From Diphasiastrum complanatum (lineage: Eukaryota > Streptophyta > Lycopodiopsida > Lycopodiales > Lycopodiaceae), in assembly GCA_029204225.1 (NCBI GenBank), contig CM055100.1, positions 16,322,164 through 16,386,163 of the forward strand: a stretch of DNA of 64,000 bases. Reading direction: 5' to 3'. Below, piece after piece: positions 25,096 to 38,486 of the stretch. Made by a program: the position numbers and the translations under genes. Numbering within the stretch: the stretch's first letter is position 1; every line of letters starts with the position of its first letter. The notes under the pieces were generated by a model. It did not search any database and was not told the origin of the DNA. It saw only the letters and a program-made list of their open reading frames with translations.

Positions 25096-25429
25096 CATAA
25101 ACATACAATACATTACAATAAACCCTAATATATTGAAATGAAGAAGAAAAAAAAATCGATTACAGAACTTTAATGCATATTGGAGTGGGACTTTCATACC
25201 TGTGTTAACAAAAGAAGAGAGATATGCGTGTAGAGCTCGAACCTGCACCAAGATCCAAAAGAATCATATAAGCGACAATGTATAAGAATAGTTGTTAGCA
25301 ATTGTGCTAACACAGAGAAAATAAAAAAAGAAATAAATAAAACTCTGTGGCATGTGTTTTGTAAGTCCACATATGAGTATCTGTCAATAAACTTCAGCCA
25401 TGGCATGTGTTTTGTAAGCCCATGAGTAG

Positions 25430-25822
25430 AAGCTTAAATAATAATAAAATAGCTTAAACTTAGATTTAGAACTTAGACTTAGGAAACTTAAGATTGGCAG
25501 GAAATATTCTATCTTAAGTTTTCCTAGGTTAAGAAACTTTGAAGTTCTAAATCCTAAGCTAGAACTTCTAGAAAGGCTACAAACAAATTAGTCTCATAAG
25601 TTAGTAGACCCTCCTTGCCATAAAAGGAGAGGTATTTGCATTGTAAACAACACTATTGTGATTATCTTACATTTCATTGTGTTCCCATTGAAAGGTGCAT
25701 AGCTTGAGGGAAGGTGGTCGGGCTTCCTCTTGCCTCCTTTCATTGGCCTTTAATTGTGGCATGGTTTGATTTGTTTATTGCTTACTTTAGCTGCAATTCT
25801 TATTATCTCCCTTGGGTGTTAA
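25430..25822 (+). repeat. Probable 5' LTR remnant of gypsy element, with foldback
   Basis: A TATA-like ccataaaaggag lies at 25618-25629. Bases 25764-25822 match 29205-29262 beyond the gypsy pol fragment, as expected for two LTR remnants. At 25452-25494 and 25511-25559 an imperfect inverted repeat of about 45 bp (arms beginning gcttaaacttagattt and ending ctaaatcctaagc) would fold into a hairpin. Confidence 0.5.
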
Positions 25823-27340
25823 TCAAAATCCCAGCTACCCATCATCAATCCCGTGAAGTTTTAGCAAAACTCAATGGTGGCTCTAGTGTTAACATCATTT
25901 CCAGATCCCTCATGATAGAACGGAATTTGAGAGAAAAGCTAGCCAAACCCACTTGTCAGCTTTGGATGGCTGATCAAAGTGTGGTTCGACCTACCGGTTT
26001 CCTTCCGCACGTGCTAATCAAACTAGGAGGTCTCAAGTTTTCTATCGATATCGTAGTACTTGATATTTCCAATAATGCCTATTCTTATGAATTACTACTT
26101 GGTCATCCGTGGCTCACCAATGCATGAGTCATTCATGACTAGAGCAAAGGCCGAGTCACTTTTGGAAATCGTGACATTTTTGTCACCATTGATTCAACGG
26201 GTAAACTCAAACCTGCACGCATCCATGATGAAGGGTCCTCAGCCACCAACTCAGTATTTGAGCCATACCAGTCTAGCCACGAAAAAGGTCATTATGTTAA
26301 ATCTACTGATATCATAAACTGGAGTCACGGTCTAGCTACCATTGATTGTGTGAATGCCGATTACTGTGCTCAACATCAAGATAATTGTACCACTCCACTC
26401 CCGATCGATCACGACCAATTACCTGATCTGGATACACCTATCATCAATATCAATTTTATTGATATTCTTCCACACCATGATGAGCTGCTAAATGTTGCAT
26501 GGCTACCTACTAATGAATCAGATGATTTATTCATCGATGACGAGAATGTCTTACAAATTTAGAATTGCCCAGAAGTGCTGGACATTTCTGATATTCAGAT
26601 CCTTAATTATATGGAGGCACTCCCACTTAGGACATATCCGCAACATGCTTCCAAGGTGGACCCAGTTGCCAAGGTTGCAATTGAAAAGCCTGAGACAAAA
26701 TTCTACCGTCCCAAATGCCCACACTATCCATGGGAACTCTGTGAGGAGGAGACCATCTTTCAAATTGATGACGAGATCCTCCATGACATACCAACCATCC
26801 CTCATCCACACACCTCTCCACCACCAAAGCCTCACCCATGTGGTCATACTATGAAAGAGAAAATGAAAAACCCGCTTCAAATTCAACCGCCGGGTGACCT
26901 CACCATTATTAGGAAAGTTCCTGAGATTGCCTCTGTTCCTACACCAGTCCTCGAACATTTCCAATCACCATCCCGACAAGAGAAAGGCAAGGTCCCCTTC
27001 GAATCTCTAGCCCATGATGTTCCTGCATACTTTAAGGACTATACGATCGAGGATGTCACAATTCAATTACCCCAAGCTCAACGTGAGCCGACTGATAATT
27101 CACCCTACGAAGGCCCTGAGTGAGCCAAATGAAGCCAACAAATATCTTGTCCACGTAGGAGCTCATTTCAATCGTGAACAACACAAACGGCTTGAAAAGC
27201 TCCTGCAAAAATATCGACATGTCTTTTTCTGAGTGAGCCAAATGAAGCCAACAAATATCTTGTCCACGTAGGAGCTCATTCAATCGTGAACAACACAGAC
27301 GGCTTGAAAAGCTCCTGGAAAAATGTTGACATGTCTTTTT
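25823..27340 (+). pseudogene. Gypsy element: protease and pre-RT region, broken
   Basis: The frame at 25714-26127 (first part is LTR) carries a retropepsin: SREVLAKLNGGSSVNIISRS, with asparagine-glycine-glycine replacing the usual DxG (DSG/DGGS), then LLLGHPWLTNA. It continues in different frames through 26350-26562 and 26575-27123, a proline- and acid-rich linker (SPPPKPHPCGHT) typical between PR and RT of plant gypsy elements. At 27118-27340 a 113-bp segment is tandemly duplicated, which breaks the reading frame. The catalytic aspartate appears lost. Confidence 0.7.
27118..27340 (+). repeat. 113-bp tandem duplication in gypsy pol
   Basis: gagtgagccaaatgaagcc begins at 27118 and again at 27231. 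The second copy has lost one T (cattcaatc for catttcaatc) and has several substitutions. The duplicated block encodes the segment just before RT (EQHKRLEKLLQKYRHVFF). Confidence 0.85.
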
Positions 27341-27356
27341 TTGGACCTATAAAGAC

Positions 27357-28869
27357 ATGAAAGTTGTCTCACCCCAAGTAGTTGTGCATCGTGTCCCGCT
27401 CAAACCGGGTGCGAGGCCCACTGCTAGTCGTCCATACAGATGCGATCCCATATATAAGGCCAAGATCAAAGAAGAATTACAACGCCTCTTAGATGCAAGA
27501 TTTATCTATGAAATCGAGCATACTGAGTGGGTCTCCCCAATTGTCATTGTTCCCAAGAAAAATGGAAAACTCCGAATCTATGTTGACTTTAAGAAACTTA
27601 ACGCCGTCACCAAACTGATTCATTTTCCATTACCTTTCCGAGAATTTATCGTAGAAAATCTAGCAGGAGATGAGACTTACTCCTTAGATGGCTTTAGCGG
27701 ATACAATATGATCCAAATCGTTGAAGAAGATCAACATAAAATCGCTTTTGCCACAGAATGGGAAACCTTCTGTTGGAAAGTCATGCCCTTTGGTCTTTGC
27801 AATGCTCCTAGCACCTTCCAACGTGTTATGCAAGCAGTCTTTTCTCAGCGGATGGGCAATACCTTAGAGGTTTACTTGGACAATTTAGGAGCACATTCCG
27901 AAGAAACACGCCATCTGTCTATGCTCAGATTTTTTTTTATCCAATGTCAACGCTTCGGCATCTAGCCTATGGTATTGTGTTAGGCCATATTATCTCACGA
28001 AATGGCATTGCCACTGACCCTGAAAAGATCCTTATCATTCAAAATCTATTGGAACCGCGTACGATACGTGAGTTTTACTCTTTCCTTGGCCACGCCAACT
28101 ACTATTGGTGCTTTATTTTCGATTTCGCTAACAAAGCACGCTTAATCTACAAAGTAGTTGTAGTACCCAAATGGAGGATGAACAACGCATCATATCTAAT
28201 CAGCTCAAAGAAGCCCTTACCAATGCACCCATCCTCCAGGCTCATGATTATTCTAAAGAATTTCATGTGCATACTGATGCATCCAAGTATGCCATTGGAG
28301 CAGTGCTCACCCAACCGGGAGAATTCAAAAAGGACTACCCAATTTGTTTTCTTAGTCGACAATTGATATCTGCTGAAGTCAATTATACCACTACCGAACG
28401 TGAAGCTTTGGCAATGGTATATGCGGTTCAGAAGTTTCGCCATTATCTTCTAGGAAAAATTTTTGCATTCTTCATTGATCATCAAGCACTGTTGTATCTC
28501 ATTAACAAGACCTGCACCACAGGCCATATTACTAGATGGATCCTATTACTGCGAGAAATTGAGTTTAGGATCGTGGTTCGTAAGGGAGTTCAACATTTTC
28601 TAGCAGACCATCTATCCCGAATCCCTAATCTCTCTACCCCTGATCAAGACGTCAATGATAATTTACCAGATGCAATCCTTTTCCAAGTTGACTCTACACC
28701 TATATGGGCTAAGGAAATCACAAAATATTTAACTTCAGGACAGATGGATCCTTCCTTCTCTAAACCTGAACAACGTGCGTTGGTTCTCAAATCTAAACCA
28801 TATACGTTGATTGCAGGACAACTCTACAAGCAAAGGGTTAGATGGAATCATTCGACGATGTCTTATTGA
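27357..28869 (+). pseudogene. Gypsy element: RT and RNase H
   Basis: RT (27357-27965): VHRVPLKPGARP, SPIVIVPKKNGKLRIYVDFK, SLDGFSGYNMIQI (motif A Asp), VMPFGLCNAPSTFQRVMQAV, and EVYLDNLGAHS, where the usual YLDD or YIDD has become YLDN. A frameshift near 27960 follows, then GHIISRNGIATDPEKI and the connection domain. RNase H (28171-28869): FHVHTDASKYAIGAVLTQ, TTEREALAMVYAVQKFRHYL, FFIDHQALLYL. The Asn in the catalytic motif and several frameshifts make this copy dead. Confidence 0.9.
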
Positions 28870-29203
28870 AGGTGAAATACACTCTGCTATTTCCCTCACT
28901 CATGAAGGTATTGGTGCAGGTTATTTCTCTTCTGAAACAACTGCTAAGAAAATTCACTTGGCCGATTTTTGGTGGCCAACACTCTTCAAGGATATACACA
29001 ATTACACTAAGGCTTGTGACGTCTGCCAATGCACAAAATGCTTTCAAAAAATAGACTACATGCCTTTACACCCTGTACCCACTGATCAAGCTTTCCAGAA
29101 ATGGAGAATTGATTATGTCGGACCTATTAGTCCTACTGCTTGACACACACAATCTCGTTACATCATAGTAGCTATGGACTATTGCACCAAATGGGCAGAA
29201 GCA
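28838..29203 (+). pseudogene. Gypsy element: integrase N-terminal part, truncated
   Basis: The HHCC zinc finger reads LTHEGIGAGYFSSETTAKKI then YTKACDVCQCTK, and the core begins KWRIDYVGPISPTA with a stop, then DYCTKWAEAHGL. The sequence then passes straight into LTR-like DNA at 29205. The rest of integrase, including the last acidic residues of the DDE triad, is deleted. Confidence 0.85.
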
Positions 29204-29480
29204 CATGGTTTGATTTGTTTATTGTTTAGTTTAGCCGCAATTCTTATTATCTTCCTTTGGGTGTTAAGTAGGATTTAGCAATCTTGCTAGTTGGGTCTGC
29301 CTTAGCAAGGATTTTTATTGTTGTTACTAATTGGCTTTATTTCCGTTTCGGGCACTAGTTGGGTAAGCCTTAGTGCTCTCATTCCTGTTGATTCTTTTCG
29401 TATTTTCGTTGAAGCTTGTTGTAGAGACTTAAAAAGTGGACGAATCTCTACATTCCTATACTACACCCGTAAGTAGATCT
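29204..29480 (+). repeat. Probable 3' LTR remnant of gypsy element
   Basis: Starts with the roughly 60-bp block shared with 25764-25822 and continues (gctagttgggtctgcc, gcactagttgggtaagcc) for at least 200 bp. The end is not defined. Confidence 0.45.
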
Positions 29481-29998
29481 AGCCATCGCACACACTAAAA
29501 ATACTTCCAACAATAGTACTATCTAAAAATTAAAACATTAGAATCATACAATAATTTTATGCTATTTGTGTTTTGTACTTGTGCATATATGCAGTTTATC
29601 ACAACAAGATGAATTACATTCAGATCAGTCTAGCGATGAAGACACTACTCATGTTAACTGGGTAAGTAATAAACATGCATGTTTTCTTGCTCATAAAAAC
29701 TTTGTTATTATAGGTTAAAATATTGTGCTAAAGTGACATGTACTTGATTTTTGTTTCTCGTAGAGAAATTATTTTCAAAATAAAATATGGTGCACATGCC
29801 TCAAGTGTGATGGACAAAAGATGCATGAAAGACGCATTGTTGAAAATCATTTGTGGAAGTTTGGACGAAAAGAAGAAGGTCAACCATCGAATTTGGAAGA
29901 CGCTGAGGTTTGTTAATTTTATATGATTGTTTTTTATTATAATCTTCGTCAATCTATATATGTCACTTATGAAATTTGTTTCATGTGTGTAGCCTATA

Positions 29999-30459
29999 CA
30001 TTGAATGCCATTCCACGGAGTTGATCCATCCGTGTTTAGTTACAATCAATATCAAGTTTTGATAGACATGAGAAGACAAAGAATGAAACAAATTGAAGAG
30101 GCAAACACAATTGAAAAAAAGAATAATCAACTTGATTCTAATGATTATGATGATGAGGTGCAACACGATGAAACAATGCACAACATGTTTGAATCTTACT
30201 TTGAAACAAATGAGAATGATGATATGAATGAAAACGGAGATCACAAACAATTTGAGATGGATGAAGATGAGAGTCTATTGCACAAGGAAGCAGACACTCC
30301 TCTATATCCTGGAGCATCCATTTCGAGACTAGCTACGTCAATTCTTATTCTAAACCTTCAAGCAACATACAAATGGAATGATCGTAGCGTGACATCTTTA
30401 TTCGGGTACTTAACGCATAACACAACTATTATACTTTATAACGTATTTACATTAAGTTA
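29999..30459 (+). pseudogene. CACTA transposase: acidic N-terminal exon
   Basis: The frame from 30005 reads MPFHGVDPSVFSYNQYQVLI and then a long stretch rich in Asp, Glu and Asn (NENDDMNENGDHKQFEMDED), followed by PLYPGASISRLATSILILNL, which corresponds to the region joining the transposase-associated domain to TNP2. A donor-like site lies after it at about 30407. Confidence 0.65.
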
Positions 30460-30501
30460 ATTTTTTTTCTTTTCTAACAACTGACATTGCTTTTTTTTTA
30501 G

Positions 30502-31236
30502 CTGTTGCATCAGATACTTCTGAAAGAAAATGTGATACCTAAAACACAAAAAGAAGCACAAAAGATGATGACTGTGCTTGGAATGGATTACGACACAATA
30601 CATGCATGCCCAGAAGACCATGTTCTATATAGAGGTGAGCATTCAGAAAAGCTTCAATGTCCAATGTGTAACGCTTCACGTTTTTGAGATGATTTACAAG
30701 GGGATAAAGTGCCACGAAAAGTGCTATCACATTTTTCAATTATCCCATGATTGCAACATTTATTTCGATGTAAATCTTTGGCACAACTAATGGATTGGCA
30801 TGTCAAAAATCGATCTACGGATGATGTGATGCAAGTACCAAGTGATTCACCTGCATGGAAATATATTGAAGACCAATGGCCCGAGTTTAAAAACGAACCT
30901 CGTAATTTGAGATTTGGCCTTGCTATGGATGGCGTAAATCCTTTTAGCGTTCAAGCGTCAACTTGGTCCACATGGCCAGTTGTGCTCATTAATTATAACA
31001 TACCTCCATGGTTGAGTATTAAAACGGGACACTTCTTATTGGCTTTATTGATTCCAGGAAAGTACAAGACCGAACATGGATGTGTATCTTGCACCTTTGG
31101 TCGATGAATTGTGCATTCTTTGGAATGGTATTCACGCTTACAACATCTCAAGACCTTTATAACAATGGAACTTCGTTGTTCGTGGAATTCTAATGTGGAC
31201 GATGCATGACTACCCTGGTTTAAGCGAATGTTTAGG
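30502..31236 (+). pseudogene. CACTA transposase: TNP2 domain, first part
   Basis: Reads LLHQILLKENVIPKTQKEAQ, DYDTIHACPEDHVLYRGEH, CPMCNASRF then a stop, then RLQHLFRCKSLAQLMDWHV and LRFGLAMDGVNPFSVQAST with WPVVLINYNIPPWLSIK. The DG.NPFS, WPV and NLPPW-type blocks are hallmarks of Transposase_21 (TNP2). At least two frame changes and a stop after TFGR (31107) interrupt it. Confidence 0.85.
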
Positions 31237-31326
31237 TATCTATATAATGAATCTAATCCATTTTAAAGTTTAACGTTTAAGTATATTTAACTAAGCTTAT
31301 GTTTAATCTGGTTTATGAACTTTGCA

Positions 31327-32250
31327 GGTTTAGCCACATTGGGTTACAACGCATGTTATATTTGTGGACCACTTTTGGAGGGTCAACATAGCACAAATAT
31401 GTTAAAAAAATTGGTGTACAAAAATTATCGAAAATACTTGCCGCCTGATCATCATTTTTGAAGGTTGAATAGGCGAACTTTTGGAGGGCGAGGAGATAAT
31501 CCTCTAACTACACCACCACCCCCATGCATGGGAGTAGCGGAATGGCATGGTGAATGGCTTAAACATCACGATGTTAATTCTTCATGGAATGAATCCATTG
31601 ACGATATGAAACGGTTGTCTATTTTTCATAAATTACCCTATTGGAGGAATTTATTGATAAACCATCTATTGGATCCTATGCACATATTAAAAAACGTCGG
31701 TTAATCCTTATGGAACCACATCATTGGCATAAAAGACAACTCCGCAGCTCGTAAAGATCTACAAGCAGCCAATGTGAAAAGACCCTATTGGATTGAATAC
31801 ATCGAAGGTGTAGTGCATTTGGTTGAAGAAGTATCAATTGCAAGACCTGTGCACACGAGATGGATGTTCTACCTTGAGCACTTTATGAAAGTTTTGAAGG
31901 GCTTTGTGAGACAAAAGACAAGGCCAGAAGGCAGCATTGCAGAAAGTTGGCTTGTACAGGAACCTTTGTTTTATATCACCAAAATATAAGTCCAAAAATG
32001 TGGTGTGAAGAAGAAGATGAACGTGTTAAGGGTGAAGTACCACAAGGAAATGGTGTGCAAAAAAGACTTTCACCTCAATTAAAAGAGAAAATTGACACGT
32101 TCATATTATATAATTGTGGACAAATGGAAAAGTGGATTTCAAGGTATGAAGAAGCCAAAAAGGAAAGAAACATAACATTGAAACGAAGAAGAAATATCAA
32201 TCGAAGAAGAAGGAGAGCGTTGGAAAACGACGAACCTTTGGAGCCTTGAC
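31327..32250 (+). pseudogene. CACTA transposase: TNP2 second part and DUF4218-like domain
   Basis: Resumes after an intron (acceptor ttgcag at 31327) with GLATLGYNACYICGPLLEG (the G...CP.C-type zinc block). Then RRTFGGRGDN, KLPYWRNLLINHLLDPMHI (the LDPMH motif follows the expected L..NHL.D.MH pattern), and finally PVHTRWMFYLEHFMKVLKGF plus RPEGSIAESWLVQE, which matches the DUF4218 pattern. Stops and frameshifts occur near 31704 and 31989. Confidence 0.82.
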
Positions 32251-32481
32251 CTTCAAAATGCTCTCGTGAATGAGTTTTTGATACGATGCTAAAAGCATCC
32301 AAAAACGGAAAAGAAGTGACCGAATTACAATGAGAATTCGTTTGCGGATGTGGATGGAAGGTTAGGGTAATGTTGTTTTTGTGAAGTTTTTTTTTGTACT
32401 ACTCAATATATGAATAGTATTTCTAATTACACACATTTGTTTTGTTTTTTTTTTGTGTTTTAGTATACATCATACACTGCC

Positions 32482-33421
32482 ATGTGGGCATATGGACACC
32501 ATTACCATGTTGAGAGAGTTGACAACAAGCGACGTACATATGATTGTGGTATAATGACCAACTTTCAACAAGAGAGTCGTTCTAGTGCGAGGGACCCTAA
32601 TGTCATTTCGGACGACCTAGACTGTGTCAGCACATTGCAACATATTTATGAAGTCGATTACGTGACTAACGACAAATACTTTATTTTTGACATAAAATGG
32701 TTTAAGGTCATCTATCGTGGAAGCAATGCCATGATTAGAAATAATAACTCAAATTTTTTTCAAATCGACTCAACAAAATGTATATCGATGGATTCTCATG
32801 ACACTTTAGTATTGCCACGACATTGCGAACAAGTGGGACTCTAAAATTTCAATGTCATTAATATTCACAATCCAAATATTTATGTATCAATCTTATGAGA
32901 CTAACTTATTTTTATTAATTCTTTGGCAGATTATATTCCATCCAAATCGAATAGACCCAAGATGGTGGTATGTGATCCAACTTAATGCAAGAAAATGACA
33001 TGTGTTTGAAGGAAAAGATATTGTTGAATTGGATACACACGACGAACCACCACCCAATTTTGGCGATGTTTTGGAAGAACCTGAACCACTCATCCAAACT
33101 CCAAATGATGTCGAAATGATGGGAGAAGAAGGTACAAATGAAAATGATGAGATTCCTACGATCGTACAAGACCAAATTGGGGGTAATTTGAGGCCCCCAC
33201 GTTTAGATGAGATAGAATTAGAAGAAGAGGAGATTGAATATGAGGGCAGATCACATCATCAAAGAGACACAATAAAAAATTTACGATTATACCTAGACCT
33301 AGATTTAGATGAGTGTCGGGACTTGTGTGATGACGAAAATGATGAGAATGATCTACGATTATCTATCATTCCTTTTTTTAATGTTCATCGCAATACTTTT
33401 TTTGTATACTTTTATAGGTAG
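32482..33421 (+). pseudogene. CACTA transposase: DUF4216-like C-terminal region
   Basis: HHYHVERVDNKRRTYDCGIM and YVTNDKYFIFDIKWFKVI match the DUF4216 pattern of a YGVI..I.EL.Y....PLFKC.W block. After an intron-like gap the frame at 33002-33421 is very acidic (EEPEPLIQTPNDVEMMGEEG, EIELEEEEIEYEG), usual for the tail of these transposases. Confidence 0.7.
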
Positions 33422-33949
33422 AGTTGAATGTGATAATTATGATACCCGAACCTTGCGGTTATGTCCTATATCAGCATGTCACCACATATTCCCTCCCTGG
33501 GGCATGTAGGTTTTTCCATGCAAGTTGGAAAGATAAGAACCTCGTCTTTCACAGGAGAAAAGTAAGGGCTACACGCCTTCCTATGATTGGGGAATCTACA
33601 TTTCACCTTTGCATATTAATTAATTGCTAGTGTATGCGATAAAATACAATATTGCTTTGAACAAAATGAAAATTATGAATTACATTTAATTTCTTACTAT
33701 GTTAGATAACGTATTCTAATAATAAAACAAATTGAAACAACACAAACTCACCGGTAAACTCCCTCGAAGCTTAAGTGCAAATGTGCAATTGCTCGCTCTT
33801 TTTTGTTTTGAATATTTTTGTCACATGCACAAGCAATTAAAAAAATAACACTATATTACACAATTGAACCATTATTATAGGCAAATTCAAACATACAATT
33901 ACCATCAAACACTATCTAGTCATCTACTACTCTAAATCTTAATCAAAAC

Positions 33950-35682
<1,733 letters not shown>

Positions 35683-35917
35683 TAAAACAAACAAACAAAC
35701 ACCAACCTCAAACAAAACAAAAAGCAAAACAAACAAAAGTCAAGCACCAACCTCAAACAATGATCTTCAAGCATTGATCTTGAAGCACCCTCAAGCACTG
35801 ATCTTCAAGACCTCAAGCACTGGTCTTCAATCGTCCTCAATCGCTCCAAAGACGCTCAAATCTGCAAAAAACAAAGTGAGAGAGAAGGCGCTAGATCGCG
35901 CGAATTTGAACATTGAA

Positions 35918-36250
35918 ACAAACGTCGGAATCCGACGTTTGTGCCCACTGAAGACAACATGTGCCAGATGTCGTGGACATGCTTTTTGGCTGGCCGACGT
36001 GGACGTTGGATTTCGATGTCCACATCGGATTACACGTATTTTTTTTTTAATCTATGGTATGTCATATCCATGTCTACAAGTCGGAATCCGACATGTCGAA
36101 TTTCGACGTGCCTTTGAAAAATTGGTTGCCGCCCATATTTTTCGATCGCGGGACTTTGATTTTTGGATTCTTTAATGGGACGTCGGACTTCGACGTGTTG
36201 GATTGCGACGAATTATGAAATTTTTGGGCATACGTCGGACGTCCATGTCG
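35918..36250. repeat. GTCGGA/TCCGAC palindrome-rich segment
   Basis: At 35918-35942 a perfect palindrome has 12-bp arms around one central base. The same core (gtcggaatccgac and near variants such as gtcggacttcgacgtgtcgga) recurs at about 35985-36030, 36080-36105, 36180-36210 and 36233-36253. Composition is GC-richer than the neighbouring CT array. No ORF with recognisable motif. Confidence 0.6.
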
Positions 36251-36266
36251 GAATTTGTGCAATATG

Positions 36267-37191
36267 TTATTGTATATGGTTTGATCTAAAAGTAATCCTA
36301 GTCTGCTTTCCAAAGATGTAGCTATGACAGACAGGGAGATCGACCTTACCATAAGGATAGTCGAGATCAAGAACCATAGATTGTCTGGACGTATTCGAAA
36401 CAGATGCATAATTTAGGTGTCCTAAGCGATGATGCCATAGTAATGCTTTATTGACTAGAACAAAGATTTTCAAGGCTTTACTAGACTCTAAATTACAATG
36501 TGCCAATCGATATAAGTAACCCTACATCTTGCCGAGTGCAAGGATCTTATTATTCCTATCAATAATTTTGCATAGATCATATTTGAATTCTACCTTATGA
36601 CCTAAATCTGTGCTTCTACTTACTGATAACAGATTTGTAGAGAGTTTAGGAACATATAAGACCTTTGATATTAGTTTAAATTGATAATGCTAGAAATGCA
36701 ATCTTACAGTACCTTCACCTTCAATAGTACGAGTACTATTGTCACCAAGATGAACAAATTTTTTTGTGTTGTAAGGAGTGTAGGAGTTGAAAATCTCACG
36801 TTGATTGGTCATGTGTTGAGTTGCTCCAGAATCAAGAAACCATGAATCATCCAAAAATGCGCTTTGATCTTTGACCATGAATGCGCCTTCATCCACTTCG
36901 ACCTAGGAAGATGATGAAACTGTGTTTGCTTGTTGATCAGGTTGATTGGATGCATTCTTCGCTTGGAGAATTTGGCAATCCTTGATCTCATGGTTATTGC
37001 ACTTGCAATACCTACAAAACATCTTCTTCTTCAACTGTGGATCTGATGATTGTACTTGAGTTTGAGTTAGCTTCTAGTTCATTGCAGTTTTTTTGGAGCT
37101 TTTCTGCTTCTGTCGCCTAGAGCCTTTGTTGACCTATAGAGTCTAAGAGGAAGAAGTAGACGAAGTGTCTCGACTTCTTCTTGTTGAATTT
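36267..37191 (-). pseudogene. Copia element X, downstream half: gag end, protease, pre-integrase
   Basis: Read from 37191 downward: the basic, serine-rich end of gag, the zinc knuckle region near 37000, the protease active site WFLDSGATQHMTNQ (near 36840), HLGDNSTRTIEGEGTVRL and the GAG-pre-integrase LLWHHRLGHLNYASV...VCHSYIFGKQT. Several stops. It ends abruptly at 37191 against the 5' LTR of element Y, and its missing upstream half lies at 51857-54118 in the other orientation. It is of the same family as Y (compare Y protease LDSGATQHMTSL). Confidence 0.85.
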
Positions 37192-38332
37192 ATTTCTCTT
37201 TACTCTCCTAAATTCTAATTTTAATTTGCCTCCATTCATGCTGCATTTTTTTTTACTCATGTTGTCGCACAGTCTGCATGAATACAAGTAAATTTACATA
37301 GGTGAAAAATGCGATACTGTATTTTTACACGTGATTTGTGACAGGCAAAAAAGATGACACTGACCTACAAAATGTTGAAGGTGCCCTAATGAAAAAGCGA
37401 AGGCACCCTGTAAATCAAATCCTAAGGCATTTGTCAAAGTGTCGCATTTTTTGCATCTTTACCAATGTTCATTTTAGCAAAGGCTGACGTCACGGCCTTC
37501 TCACGCTCATCCCATGCAAGCGATCTCCCACAGACAGCACATCCACTTTGTACCTTCTTCATCTGCACACCTATAAAATCATGTATATATGTTGGATCCC
37601 ACCATTTGCGCATTATATACAGTGTGTAAAAATAATAAGGTCAGAGGCTTATTAAAGAGAGACAAAGTAGATGCTATCATGCATCAATTCTTTGTATTGT
37701 CAGTAATAGGTTTATTCCTTTCACAAATTGGATTAGATTTGTAGAGCACGCAATTCAAGTCCGCTATTGTCTTGTGCTCAACAACATTATTGACACGTAT
37801 ATTTTGCTATACTTAATTTGATAACAGCTCTAATATATAGCATACAACTTCATTCTTTTCAACTTTCTAATTTAACACTAGCAAATGCAATTTGAAAAGT
37901 TATGCTTTTCTATATTCTGTCTGACTCTCTTATTGCTTAATCTGGTAATCTATTCTTAGCAAATTATTATTACTCTAGCTGTTCGCGACTAATATTTAGT
38001 CTTGTCTTTTGCGACTAATTAGTAGTCGAGCTCAATCTAGCTCTTTGTGAATAATTTGTGATTGATAATTTGTTCAGCTGTTCGTGACAAATTATCTTTC
38101 TGATGTTTTGTTACTTAATGTTTGGCTACGTAATCAGATTGAACGTGATTTCAATCACTAACATTCTGCTCGTTTCTGATAGGAATAGTCATGCTTAGGG
38201 AAAGAGTGAGATAGCTCATTCTACAGTGCATGAACACTTTCTGTTCGAGTTCGTTTCTCTTTCAAGTTTCAAGTTCGTTTCTACGAGCTATTTTCGTTCC
38301 TCACACTCACACACAGTACTCTTTCTCCAACA
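37192..38332 (+). repeat. 5' LTR of element Y (1.14 kb)
   Basis: Starts TGTTGAATTTATTTCTC and ends CTCCAACA directly before a primer-binding site. It matches 54119-55229 in reverse complement, with the same start and end phrases. The five bases before it (37187-37191) are CTTCT, and the reverse complement of the five bases outside the other LTR (54114-54118, AGAAG) is also CTTCT. That is the target duplication of one insertion. Confidence 0.88.
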
Positions 38333-38344
38333 TGGTATTAGAGC
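38333..38344 (+). other. Primer-binding site of element Y
   Basis: TGGTATTAGAGC, one mismatch from the initiator-tRNA complement TGGTATCAGAGC, immediately after the LTR. Confidence 0.85.
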
Positions 38345-38486
38345 TATTTTTGTAGCCTGATAAGCTTCCACAGCACAAGACTCTACCAGCCAATCGAGTA
38401 ATTGTCTTCTTGTTCTGTAATTCAGTACTAGATTTTCATACTTAGGTCACTGATAGTTTTTTCTATCACCTAGACTAATCTTCCAA

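Larger units (their letters stand above)
29590..33520 (+). mobile_element. CACTA (En/Spm) element with TNP2-type transposase, decayed
   Basis: Remnants of a multi-exon transposase follow the order typical of plant CACTA elements: a transposase-associated zinc motif (WCTCLKCDGQKMHE, exon about 29764-29906), an acidic spacer, the TNP2 catalytic region, then DUF4218-like and DUF4216-like C-terminal domains. Intron borders (gtaagt, tgcag) survive. Terminal CACTA inverted repeats were not identified: a cactaaaaa at about 29493 and a tagtg near 33628 were considered and are not convincing. Stops and frameshifts throughout. Confidence 0.8.

Noticed and set aside
29493-33632. cactaaaaa and tagtg as terminal inverted repeats of the CACTA element
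   Set aside because: The bases after the first five do not pair between the two ends and no flanking 3-bp duplication was seen.
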